The notes below the pieces were generated by a model. The model was not told the origin of the DNA and ran no database searches. It worked only from the letters and a program-made list of their open reading frames with translations. From Acerihabitans sp035013185 (GTDB taxonomy: Bacteria > Pseudomonadota > Gammaproteobacteria > Enterobacterales > Enterobacteriaceae), in assembly GCF_035013185.1 (NCBI RefSeq), contig NZ_JAYGJO010000005.1, forward strand, positions 124,001 through 188,000: 64,000 bases of DNA. The letters run 5' to 3'. The position numbers were made by a program, and so were the translations under genes. Of the stretch, positions 9,860-18,558 are shown in pieces. How positions within the stretch are numbered: position 1 is the first letter of the stretch; every line of letters starts with the position of its first letter.

Positions 9860-9893
9860 ACGAACCGCGTGATCCGTTTGATCGGTGAATAGA

Positions 9894-11000
9894 TTAATGA
9901 TCTTGCTCTGTTAGATAAACATTGCCCTCATCGTCCCGGTGCAACAGGCTCCAGGTTGCCGGGATGACTATTTCTGGGGCGAACATATCACTCTGGTATT
10001 GGGTGGCTTTTGGCATCAATGCCCCGGCTTTAACCTCGGCAAATTGCTGCTGCCCTCCGGCCAGCGTGGCCCAGCGCCCGGTGTGAGGACACGCTTCGCC
10101 GCTGTGGCGGGTAATACGTTTACCCGGGTTCTCCGCCAAAAAATAGTCTGATTCGTCGGGGATAATACCGTCGCAATAGCGGTTATCTTGCCAGACCAGT
10201 CGCCAGTGGACATCACGATAGTCAAATCCAGCCCGCGACAGGATGTCGACATAAGCCTGACGCGGCGCATTCATTCCGCGAATAAAATAATTAAAGGCCC
10301 CCAGACAGGTAAACCCGCGTATTTCGGTTGGCACCACCAGAAATTTACGGTGATAGTGTATTTTTACCGGCTCCCAGATACCGTCACACGGCACCGGGTC
10401 ATCGGTTTTAATGATGATGTCGTGACGTTCAGGCACCGGTGGTAGGTTTTTGGGAAATACCGGATAAGGTTCAATGTGGAATTCCCAACGATACTTTTCA
10501 GGATCCAGTAAATAGGCCGCATCATAAAAATTACCGACATTATCATGCGGGGGATAAAGCAGGTTATCGCCCCGATAGGCTTCCGCAATACGTAGATTAT
10601 TCAGCGTTTGAATCGCAGGTGGATAGGCCTCTACCTGAGACCAACGTTCATGACATCGCGGGTAAAAAAACGAACGCACTAAACCAACCGGTCGAGCAAG
10701 TTGATGAAATTCCCCGGTCATACGTTGCCACACTTGTCGGTTACCCATCGCCAGTTCTGGCAAGCCTTGATCATAGAGACGCAAGGCATCGTAAATCCAG
10801 ATAATAGCTTTCGGATGAAACCCATCACATTGATCCTCTGGCCAGGTCTTAAGCGCCGCTTCATATTGCTCGGCAAACAAGGCCCAGGCATCACGCTTGC
10901 GCTGCCATAGGCGGTAACTGCTCAGCCGTTGCAATAACCAGAGCAGTTTGCGTCTTACCTGCTCGTCGGTCATGGGGTAGCACAAGGGTTCAATGATCAT
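9894..11000 (-). CDS. Putative T6SS immunity protein, Imm71/Imm72-like
   Basis: 368 residues; the ATG at 11000 follows GGGAGTAAATT and overlaps the 3' end of the toxin gene by 11 bases, as is usual for effector/immunity pairs. No signal peptide or membrane segment is seen, so it should act in the cytoplasm. The C-terminal pattern (TRHSGEACPHTGRWATL, then GALMPKA and ATWSLLHRDDEG) resembles the Imm71/Imm72 family of immunity proteins; that assignment is from memory. It most likely neutralises the toxin encoded immediately upstream. Confidence 0.6.
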   Translation of the reverse strand: MIIEPLCYPMTDEQVRRKLLWLLQRLSSYRLWQRKRDAWALFAEQYEAALKTWPEDQCDGFHPKAIIWIYDALRLYDQGLPELAMGNRQVWQRMTGEFHQLARPVGLVRSFFYPRCHERWSQVEAYPPAIQTLNNLRIAEAYRGDNLLYPPHDNVGNFYDAAYLLDPEKYRWEFHIEPYPVFPKNLPPVPERHDIIIKTDDPVPCDGIWEPVKIHYHRKFLVVPTEIRGFTCLGAFNYFIRGMNAPRQAYVDILSRAGFDYRDVHWRLVWQDNRYCDGIIPDESDYFLAENPGKRITRHSGEACPHTGRWATLAGGQQQFAEVKAGALMPKATQYQSDMFAPEIVIPATWSLLHRDDEGNVYLTEQDH

Positions 11001-12552
11001 AATTTACTCCCGGTGGTGGTCTGGTGGTCTGGTGGTCTGTTCGTGCCGCGTTAACCACACTTCTGCTCATCACCTTGCTGCGCAGTTCATCATCATGCAG
11101 TTTACGGGTGGTGGTGGCGTACGGCGGTTCGATACCCTGTGGTTTGGTGTAGCCATGCACGCCATTAACGTTCTGCCAGTGGGTTGGGTAAAACTCGGCT
11201 ATTACGCCATTACATTCCAAACGCGCCGGGTGACCGGTGGTTTTCACCTGGTCGCCAATACGATTCAGTTCTTTTGTTAGCCTCTGATCGAGATTAATAA
11301 TCACTTGCTCACCGCCGCCTTGCAGATACTGGGCGGGTATTTCATTTCCAAACTGCTCCGCAATCTTGCCATGCCAGGCATGGGTGCCCGGCATTCGGGT
11401 CGCCAGATCCTCGGGCAGATGAAGCACCACCAGAAATCCGTTGCCGTTCCATTCGTCCAGTACTGCTGACAACTGTCGCCATTCTTCTTCATTGCCGGGA
11501 ATTTTTTGAAAACCCCAGAAACCACCGGCAGCATTGGAGCCTGCAGGCGCTAACTCTGTTGGATTGCCAAAGGCGCGAAAAATCGTGGTGCCTGCCATTT
11601 CCCGGGCGTTTTTGGCGGTGATCTCTCCACTAAAGGAGGCGATATTGACATATACTGATTTATCCCCAAATGCGGGGCTTTCACCTGGGTTTCTGGCGAA
11701 CAAATCAGGGTGTCCTGTTTTGGTATATTTGCGCCGCAGGATGTTCTCATGAATTTCTTCAGCATGAATACTGGGGAACCGCGTGCCCTGTTTCACCGCC
11801 TCCCGTAACGGACCTTCTATAAGAAACCCTTCGGACTCCCGCCGCAGCGCTAGCCGCCCCGCACCGGTGGCTAGGGTATGAATTTCGCCCTGGTAAACCA
11901 GCGCCTGAAGCACCCGCAGTTTTGCATCCAGTTCTTTCACTGCCTTGGGGATCATTTTGGTGGCCAAGGATTGCAGGGTGGCAAACCCATCTCGCACCAT
12001 AATCAACCCGTATTGCCATTTTTCCGGCAATATCTGGCCAACCCTGGCTTTCAGAATGTGATTAATGGCGAGAATAACCGTATGGCAAAATTCATGCATT
12101 TTCTTTATTAGTTGAGCTTGGTACTTTACAATTTTAATTTCTTTCAGCCACTTAACTGCATTTCCTTCACCGACACGGTTTAGAACAGCGATCACATCAC
12201 CAAGCACTTCGGCATTTTTTGTGGCTTTTTCCGTGACGTGCAAGGCCAGTCGTCCGACCCCTTTTATCAGCCCGCCGATCACCGGGATCAACGCAAACAG
12301 CAAGATCACCAGAAACACCCATTCGGTGGTGCTTTCCCGTTTTTTGGGGTCTTTTGCCAGCCCGATGGACACGGCCAGTAAATCGCGCACCGCAGTGACA
12401 TCACCGACCAGCGGGACCATGCCGATGACGGCATCAACAATGATTTGACCGATGCTTTGCTTCTCATTAAATGATCCCTGAAGCGTGCCCCAGATCCATT
12501 GTCCAGTTTCCAGACTGGTTTGTTTAAACCAGGCAAACCCGGGGGTACTCAT
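10990..12552 (-). CDS. T6SS effector with membrane-type N-terminus and C-terminal toxin domain
   Basis: 520 residues, starting with ATG at 12552, which overlaps the vgrG-B stop. The N-terminal half has WIWGTLQGSFNEKQ and GMVPLVGDVTAVRDL, a delivery-region pattern frequent in T6SS polymorphic toxins, and a hydrophobic segment at about residues 82-101. The C-terminal half contains FRAFGNPTELAPAGSNAAGGFWG and, later, YLQGGGEQVIIN. The FRAFG, GGFW and GGGxQ series recalls ADP-ribosyltransferase-fold toxins, including TNT/Tne-type NAD+ glycohydrolases, but this is inference. Its cytoplasmic-looking immunity partner (9894-11000) is consistent with a cytoplasmic target. Confidence 0.65.
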   Translation of the reverse strand: MSTPGFAWFKQTSLETGQWIWGTLQGSFNEKQSIGQIIVDAVIGMVPLVGDVTAVRDLLAVSIGLAKDPKKRESTTEWVFLVILLFALIPVIGGLIKGVGRLALHVTEKATKNAEVLGDVIAVLNRVGEGNAVKWLKEIKIVKYQAQLIKKMHEFCHTVILAINHILKARVGQILPEKWQYGLIMVRDGFATLQSLATKMIPKAVKELDAKLRVLQALVYQGEIHTLATGAGRLALRRESEGFLIEGPLREAVKQGTRFPSIHAEEIHENILRRKYTKTGHPDLFARNPGESPAFGDKSVYVNIASFSGEITAKNAREMAGTTIFRAFGNPTELAPAGSNAAGGFWGFQKIPGNEEEWRQLSAVLDEWNGNGFLVVLHLPEDLATRMPGTHAWHGKIAEQFGNEIPAQYLQGGGEQVIINLDQRLTKELNRIGDQVKTTGHPARLECNGVIAEFYPTHWQNVNGVHGYTKPQGIEPPYATTTRKLHDDELRSKVMSRSVVNAARTDHQTTRPPPGVNYDH

Positions 12553-15101
12553 GCCACACCTCCGCTGTGTTGGGCTATCAGTGCATCAATAGCGGTTTCA
12601 TCCGCTGATGCCCCGGTAAACTTTTGATTATCTGACATGTCTTTGCGTTGGTAACGCCGGGCATCCGCGCCAAGCTGAACCTGTATGTTGCCTGCCGGAA
12701 CATGCTCCAGATACAGATAACCCTCGCCGTCGAGATTGCCGGTTCGCACTGATCCGTCGGCCAGGGTCGCGGTAAAGGCTGCCCCGACAACCGGCGTGTT
12801 GTCGTGATACAGATATTGCATTATTGCATCAGTCGCTTTGTGCACCGGGTCAGCCAGCCAGGGCATATCAGGGTGCTGCGATGCCGCAGCCGTGGTGGTG
12901 GTCCGTGCCACCTTGCGCAGATACTGGCCCAGGGTGCCATATTCGATCTTGCCCGCGTCTAGGGTCAGGTAGCTGCCGCCGCCAATCAGGGTGATGCGTT
13001 TTTTGCCGACCAACAGCAGGTCATCTTCGCTGCTGATGGTGAGTTTCTGCTCGGCAAACAGCCGCATATTACCGTTTTGCGCCTGCATCTCTATCGGGCC
13101 TTCACCTGATTTCAGGCTCAACGGTCCGGTGCGCGCAAACAGCCCCAGGGTTTCGCCGCTCAGCGCCGTCATCTTGCCCATCACCCCGACGCTGATATCG
13201 CCACCGGCATTGATGGCCACATTTTTACTGGCGGCGAGCTGCAGATGTTCGCCACTGGTAAACGCCATGCCCTGCGGGGCGGAGAAATGGATCATCTCGT
13301 TTAACGACGTTAGCCGCTGGGCATACAGGGTGAGCTGGCGGTCGATGTCCGCCTGTAGCGCCTCGGCCTGTACGGCGGCGGCTTCCAGTTGCCGAAGCTG
13401 CTGCTGGAGACGCGCGATGTTTTCCAGGGCGGCATCGCTGTCCAGCACCTTGCCGGTGGCCTGGTGCTGCGCATCGGCGCTGATAAACAACCCCTTGGCG
13501 GCGCGCAGGGCGCCGTGTTCGTCGGTTCGAAGTTCGGCACCGGTGCCGCGCAATTTGCCCGCCGCGTCCACCAGATGCCCGGTGTTCAGCTGGGTTTTGC
13601 CAAATTCCGTGGCGAGTGTGATGTGCTCTTGCTGGCGTTGATCCTCCATGCACAGCGTGGAATTGGCCGGTGTCCTGAGGAGGTTGCGGGTGTGATTATC
13701 ACGGTTAACCGGGTCCGGGTGTTCGGTGTCGTGCAGCGCGTAGGCGATATACGGCAGGTCGATGTCGCCCTTGCTGAAGGCTATCGCCACCTCCGTGCCG
13801 TCAATCAACGGGGTGTGCCAGCCGCCGTGTGCTCCGGTATACGGTTTTGCCATGCGTAACCACAGGTAAGCATAACCGGGTTCGGTGTCGTTGCGGTCAA
13901 CGTCCAGTTTGACCCGGTAACGGCCGGTGGTATCGAGCCAAGCATAACGGTCGTTTTTTTCACGGCTCTCGACCCTGGCCGGGAGCGTGCCGTGGATCTG
14001 CGGGCGCGGGATCGCTGGCGGACGAAAGCCGTAGCGTTCAGTGTAGGGCTGGCCCCACACCGAGACATGCAGCCGCGAATCGCGGGCGGCGATGAAACTG
14101 GTGAGGGTGATGAGCAGACCGGGTTTCAGTGCCTGGATCACCTTTCCCTGCGGCTCCAGCACCATGCCCGGTCGCAGACTGCAGGTGTTACTGAACAGAT
14201 GAGCCCGGGCGGATTGATTGAGTTCACGTTCGTGATGCAGTCGGGCATAAAATGCGCCGCTTTCGGTTTCCGGCTCCGGGTCCGTATCATCACCGGCGCG
14301 CTGATACGGCGGTGCATTATGCTCATGTTCACCGATGGTGACCGCATCGTGGCGAACGCTGACGCTGGCATCGAGTGGCGTGCCGGCGCTGGGGTAGTGA
14401 TAATCACGGGTACTGACACGTCCGGTGACCGCCTGGTGCCAGGTGCGCACCCCCCAGACCGACGGCTCGGCACCGTCGTCCAGGCCACAAGGTTCGCAGT
14501 AGGGAAGACGCACATCGAACTGGTAATAAAGCGCGCTGTCGGCAAATATCAACGTTTCCTGCTCGGTTGCGGCCTGTATTTCAGAGCGAAACCAGATGCC
14601 GACCTCAGACAACAGCCGTTGAATAAACTGCAAATCCGTTTCCCGCCATTGCGTGATCACCTCACGCGGGGGGTAGGTGCGTTCGAGGCGAAACTCAAAG
14701 TCAGGGCCCTCCAGCCCGTGGGCACGGAGCACCAGCTCCACCACTTCAGGCACCGATTGGTTTTGGTAAACCGCGCAGCCCTGGCTGCGAGACAGCAGCG
14801 CCAGGCGCGATTCCAGGGTGACGCAGTAGTGTGACTGGTCGGCGGAGGTGGCAAGCCACTGCAGCCCGGTGATAATACCTGGTACCGTTTTGCCACTGCG
14901 CATCCGCAGGCTGGCATACTTGAGCAGAACCTGCTCAACGGGAATGTCGGCCTGGTCGGTGGTGAACTCGATGTGCCAGCAAAAAGGCGAACTTAACGCC
15001 TCGCGACCGTTAAATCGCAGAACGTCCGCAGTGACTGTACTGTTACTGATGTCCAGCACATAACGGCATTGAGAGTCAAAAAACGCGAATCCATTTGCCA
15101 T
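12549..15101 (-). CDS. vgrG: VgrG spike protein with transthyretin-like C-terminal extension
   Basis: 850 residues, the trimeric spike at the tip of the T6SS tube. The N-terminal gp27/gp5-like part includes ITQWRETDLQFIQRLLSEVGIWF, given here as ITQWRETDLQF...EVGIWF, then the OB-fold region (GRYRVKLDVDRNDTEPGYAY, WLRMAKPYTGAHGGWH) and the DUF2345 beta-helix (SGEHLQLAASKN, GGGSYLTLDAGKIEYG). Residues of about 760-810 (VVGAAFTATLADGSVRTGNL...GYLYLEHVP) form a transthyretin-like domain, known in other VgrGs as an effector adaptor. The cargo is presumably the toxin that overlaps its stop codon. It lies five bases from tssJ, in the same operon. Confidence 0.92.
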   Translation of the reverse strand: MANGFAFFDSQCRYVLDISNSTVTADVLRFNGREALSSPFCWHIEFTTDQADIPVEQVLLKYASLRMRSGKTVPGIITGLQWLATSADQSHYCVTLESRLALLSRSQGCAVYQNQSVPEVVELVLRAHGLEGPDFEFRLERTYPPREVITQWRETDLQFIQRLLSEVGIWFRSEIQAATEQETLIFADSALYYQFDVRLPYCEPCGLDDGAEPSVWGVRTWHQAVTGRVSTRDYHYPSAGTPLDASVSVRHDAVTIGEHEHNAPPYQRAGDDTDPEPETESGAFYARLHHERELNQSARAHLFSNTCSLRPGMVLEPQGKVIQALKPGLLITLTSFIAARDSRLHVSVWGQPYTERYGFRPPAIPRPQIHGTLPARVESREKNDRYAWLDTTGRYRVKLDVDRNDTEPGYAYLWLRMAKPYTGAHGGWHTPLIDGTEVAIAFSKGDIDLPYIAYALHDTEHPDPVNRDNHTRNLLRTPANSTLCMEDQRQQEHITLATEFGKTQLNTGHLVDAAGKLRGTGAELRTDEHGALRAAKGLFISADAQHQATGKVLDSDAALENIARLQQQLRQLEAAAVQAEALQADIDRQLTLYAQRLTSLNEMIHFSAPQGMAFTSGEHLQLAASKNVAINAGGDISVGVMGKMTALSGETLGLFARTGPLSLKSGEGPIEMQAQNGNMRLFAEQKLTISSEDDLLLVGKKRITLIGGGSYLTLDAGKIEYGTLGQYLRKVARTTTTAAASQHPDMPWLADPVHKATDAIMQYLYHDNTPVVGAAFTATLADGSVRTGNLDGEGYLYLEHVPAGNIQVQLGADARRYQRKDMSDNQKFTGASADETAIDALIAQHSGGVA

Positions 15102-15105
15102 CAGC

Positions 15106-15630
15106 TCACTCCTTTAGCGGCAGCAGTATAAATCCACTATTGCCCAGTTCGACGGTGCGCGGTGTATTCGGGTCAAGGTCTTTACGGCTGAGCACCACAC
15201 GCCAGGTGTTCTGTTGCATATCCGGCCGGTTAAAAAATCCCACTACCGCCACAAACTGTGTGTTTTCATCCATCGGCACGTCCAGCATGACGCTGCCTTG
15301 CGGCATCACCAGCACGGATTTAACTGCCAAAATGTCGCCTTTGAGTGCCATATCGGCGTTGCGCAGCAGGGTCTGGTAGTCGGTGGCGTCCAGCTGTTTA
15401 CGGTCTTTGAGCTGATAGACCCGCACCATGGTCGCCAGTGGTGTCTGTACACCATCGGTATTTATCGCCGTGCGTGGGGAAAAATCCAGATGCAGTGTTT
15501 TTATCTGCTGGTAAAACAGGGCGGTGGTGAAATTAACCGTGCCATCCTTGACCGTCTGGGTCAGACCGCAGCCTGCAAGCAGGATGCAGAGGGTAAGCAC
15601 AAGCACCCGAGCACCGGTTACTGTTGCCAT
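15106..15630 (-). CDS. tssJ: T6SS outer-membrane lipoprotein TssJ
   Basis: 174 residues with a lipoprotein signal peptide ending in the lipobox LLAGC (Cys at about 21). TssJ anchors the TssJLM membrane complex to the outer membrane by contacting the periplasmic part of TssM. The body (VRVYQLKDRKQLDATDYQTLL, FVAVVGFF, TWRVVL) is typical of the family and of usual length. It sits between tssG and vgrG-B. Confidence 0.92.
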   Translation of the reverse strand: MATVTGARVLVLTLCILLAGCGLTQTVKDGTVNFTTALFYQQIKTLHLDFSPRTAINTDGVQTPLATMVRVYQLKDRKQLDATDYQTLLRNADMALKGDILAVKSVLVMPQGSVMLDVPMDENTQFVAVVGFFNRPDMQQNTWRVVLSRKDLDPNTPRTVELGNSGFILLPLKE

Positions 15631-15667
15631 TGCAAAATTCCTTTATGGGTTGATGAGGAAAGTGGGG

Positions 15668-16750
15668 TTATGCAAAACGGTAGTCACCCTCGGCTGCCGG
15701 CGCTAAGGGGGCACAATCCAGGCCCTGGTAGCAGCCCAGGCTGATGGTCAACAATTGCCGGTTATTGCTGAGTTTTCCGTTCTTCAGGCCGAGCAGCGCG
15801 GTGCGTCCGAGCTGAATACGCCGGCCTGCGCCGAGACGGGGCTCCGGCAGCAGTCGCACGGGTACACTAAGACGCAAGCGCACATCACTGCGATAGCCCA
15901 GGTAGACCCGCATCAGTGCCAGCAGATCAGTATGTAACAGCCCGCCCGGGAGCCAGCCCTTGGCCTCCGTCGGATTGGCGGTGAACAGCGTGACCTGCAC
16001 CCGGCTGTTGGCTTCTTTGCCGGTTTTGCCCAGCGTCGCCCGTTGCGACAGTGTGACCCGGTTCCGGTGTCCCAGACCGCTACGGGCCGCTACCTGGATC
16101 TTCACCGGATCATGCGGGGTCACCGTGGCCTGGGTATCGGGTGCCAACAGGCTGACCAGTGCGTGGATCCCTTCGGCATTACGTGTGGGCAAACGCATGG
16201 TGCCCAGCAGCGCCAAAAAACGGGAAATCGGTGTAGCGATCTGTTCACTGGTTCCTGGGATCCCGAGCCCCACCAGACCCAGCAGACACTGCGATGTTGC
16301 ATCGGTGCCACCGGTCTCGAAGGTGGCCGGGTAGGCGTATTTTCGCCAGATGCGGTAATACTGGGTGGTGATCCGGTGGCTGAAGATGTCAAGAAATGCA
16401 GCCTGGGCTTCGTATCCCTCCCGGCGCTGGGCAATATCGTCCAGATAGCTGCTGGGCAGCGGAGAGTCCACGCCGTACATCCCGAGAAAGGTGGTGCGCA
16501 CGGTGGGCGGTAAATCCGGGTGATCTTCGTTGATCTCGACTTTTTTCAGCTCACTGACCGGAAAACCCATGTTGGGCCAGGGACAAAAACGCACCGGATC
16601 GTTTCCCGGATGGCTGGTGGCGCCCAATAAGGGGGAATCGGGTGAGGCCTGTTCCAGCAACTGGCAAAACCGGTAAAAGTTCACCCGCCAGATTTCGTGG
16701 CTTAATGCTTGTGTCAGCCTGGTACGTGCTGACTGTGGTTCTCGCGCCAT
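15668..16750 (-). CDS. tssG: T6SS baseplate protein TssG
   Basis: 360 residues, baseplate wedge component that pairs with TssF. The N-terminal region NFYRFCQLLEQ, then VRFCPWPNMGFP and TTFLGMYGVDSPLPSSYLDD, is the familiar TssG/VasB (ImpH) pattern, and the length is normal. The start overlaps the 3' end of tssF by 37 bases, so the two partners are co-translated. Confidence 0.93.
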   Translation of the reverse strand: MAREPQSARTRLTQALSHEIWRVNFYRFCQLLEQASPDSPLLGATSHPGNDPVRFCPWPNMGFPVSELKKVEINEDHPDLPPTVRTTFLGMYGVDSPLPSSYLDDIAQRREGYEAQAAFLDIFSHRITTQYYRIWRKYAYPATFETGGTDATSQCLLGLVGLGIPGTSEQIATPISRFLALLGTMRLPTRNAEGIHALVSLLAPDTQATVTPHDPVKIQVAARSGLGHRNRVTLSQRATLGKTGKEANSRVQVTLFTANPTEAKGWLPGGLLHTDLLALMRVYLGYRSDVRLRLSVPVRLLPEPRLGAGRRIQLGRTALLGLKNGKLSNNRQLLTISLGCYQGLDCAPLAPAAEGDYRFA

Positions 16751-18483
16751 CTCAGTCGTTTTCCTGTGGGTTGCAGTACCAGCGTGAGCTGGTTAAAAAG
16801 ATGAATGTCGGCATAAAGCGCAAAAAAGCGATGCAGCATTTCACCGAACAGATTCACATCGCCTTCATTGGCAAAGTTATCCTGGTTGAGGGTGACCTCA
16901 ATATCCACGCCCCGCAGCATAAAACCTCGTTCAAAACGGCGGATAAGCGTGTGTTTTACCGCCACGATGGCCTCCAGACGGCGGCGGTTCATCTCATCGC
17001 CGGTCCAGTCATACAAAGCCAGGGTGCCTCGCAGCACGTCCGGGTTGTCCATCATGCTGAGGAAGTTTGAGCCCAGGTGGCTCATCACCCGCCAGTGAAA
17101 ACGGTCATTCGCCGGCGGATAAAGCGGCAGGGTGGGTGCGGATAAATTAAGCACCTTCACCGACACTTTGCCGGCTTTTACCACCCGATCCAGCAGCGTG
17201 CTTTCCAGCGCCTTGCGGGGAAGTTGGCCGTTAGTGCCGGTAATGCGCATGGAAAGCGATTCCGATTTTTGTGCCAACTGCTCGATGTCAAAAGAGTGTC
17301 CACCGAGAATAAGCCAGGTGTCATACAGACCCGATGCGCCCCGTTTCACCCGGGTATGGTAATAGCGCTCCGGTGCGTCGTGACGCATCATGCCGCCCCG
17401 GTGGCGAAAGCTGCTAAAAGGCACGTACGGGTGTTTGCCGTTTTTCACCGCGCCGTGAATGTCGTCTACGCTGTAGATTTCGGTATGACCGTCCTGTAGA
17501 CGCAGTGGCCGCAGCAGGTATTCATTGTCCAGCGGGTTGAGCGTCAGCGGATCGGCTTCCAGGGTGAAGAGGTTAATGACGGGGGTGCAGTGCAACCGGA
17601 AATTGTCAGTCTCGAATGGCAGGTCAGACGACCAGGCTTCGCTGAGCACAATCTCGATGTCAAACCAGGTGCTGTCTGGGGTAAGACCGATGCGGTCCAA
17701 CCCGTGCAGTTCTACAAACATAAACTTTGGCCGAAAACTGAAATACTCCAGCAGCAACTGATACCCGCTGAAGGTTGATTCGGCTTTGGGCCACAGCCGG
17801 TCTTGATCGTCAAACCCCATCGGTTTACACCAGCCGTCAAACGCTCGCCGCTCGGCGCGCATTCCCGCATGACGGGCGTACATGGCATGCACCCGGCGGG
17901 TCAATGCCAGATGCAGGGCAGAACTTACCGGGCTGTCGGCGTTGAGGTAGAAGGCGACTTTATCCATGCCGGCTTTGGTCCAGTCCACCTTTTGTGGACA
18001 CGCAAAACGCAGCCGGATAGCTGAACGCCCGTCAGTTTCGCTATACAGCCGGGCCTCGGCCAGATGCAGGGGTTGCAGCACGGTTTCCCGGGTCGTGCGG
18101 TACTGACAGCAGGTTTTATGCGGTCCCACCGGGCGGGACAACACCGAAAACCCTACCGGCAGTGATTCTGCCTGGCGCAGGTTATGCCAGTCGGGGGTTA
18201 ATTCCACAATCGCCAGGGACGGTATGGTGCGCATGTAATGCGGCCAGAGCAGACTGACCAACCCTTCGGTCAATTCCGGCAAGTCGTCATCAAGTTTTTC
18301 GCGCATCCGCCCCATCAGAAAGGCGAACCCCTCAAACAGGCGTTCCACATAGGGATCACGGGCACCCGGTTTATCCAGATTGAGCATGGCGGCCCGGTCC
18401 GGATGGGCGCGGGTAAATTCTTTACCGGCCTCGCGCAAATAGCGCATCTCGGCCTCATAATAACGCAGTGTTAAATCATCCAT
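16714..18483 (-). CDS. tssF: T6SS baseplate protein TssF
   Basis: 589 residues, the larger baseplate wedge subunit. MDDLTLRYYEAEMRYLREAGKEF and DPYVERLFEGFAFLMGRMREKLDDDLPELTE (quoted in short here: YYEAEMRYLREAGKEF, DPYVERLFEGFAFL) are diagnostic of TssF/ImpG. The length is as expected. It lies 75 bases downstream of tssM; in many loci tssA stands nearby, but none is present here. Confidence 0.94.
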   Translation of the reverse strand: MDDLTLRYYEAEMRYLREAGKEFTRAHPDRAAMLNLDKPGARDPYVERLFEGFAFLMGRMREKLDDDLPELTEGLVSLLWPHYMRTIPSLAIVELTPDWHNLRQAESLPVGFSVLSRPVGPHKTCCQYRTTRETVLQPLHLAEARLYSETDGRSAIRLRFACPQKVDWTKAGMDKVAFYLNADSPVSSALHLALTRRVHAMYARHAGMRAERRAFDGWCKPMGFDDQDRLWPKAESTFSGYQLLLEYFSFRPKFMFVELHGLDRIGLTPDSTWFDIEIVLSEAWSSDLPFETDNFRLHCTPVINLFTLEADPLTLNPLDNEYLLRPLRLQDGHTEIYSVDDIHGAVKNGKHPYVPFSSFRHRGGMMRHDAPERYYHTRVKRGASGLYDTWLILGGHSFDIEQLAQKSESLSMRITGTNGQLPRKALESTLLDRVVKAGKVSVKVLNLSAPTLPLYPPANDRFHWRVMSHLGSNFLSMMDNPDVLRGTLALYDWTGDEMNRRRLEAIVAVKHTLIRRFERGFMLRGVDIEVTLNQDNFANEGDVNLFGEMLHRFFALYADIHLFNQLTLVLQPTGKRLRWRENHSQHVPG

Positions 18484-18558
18484 GCATGAGTATCCTGAAC
18501 ATCATTAGAGAGAAAATAACGGTTGCTACCGAGTACCGTAACGGGTTATCTGGGCTAT

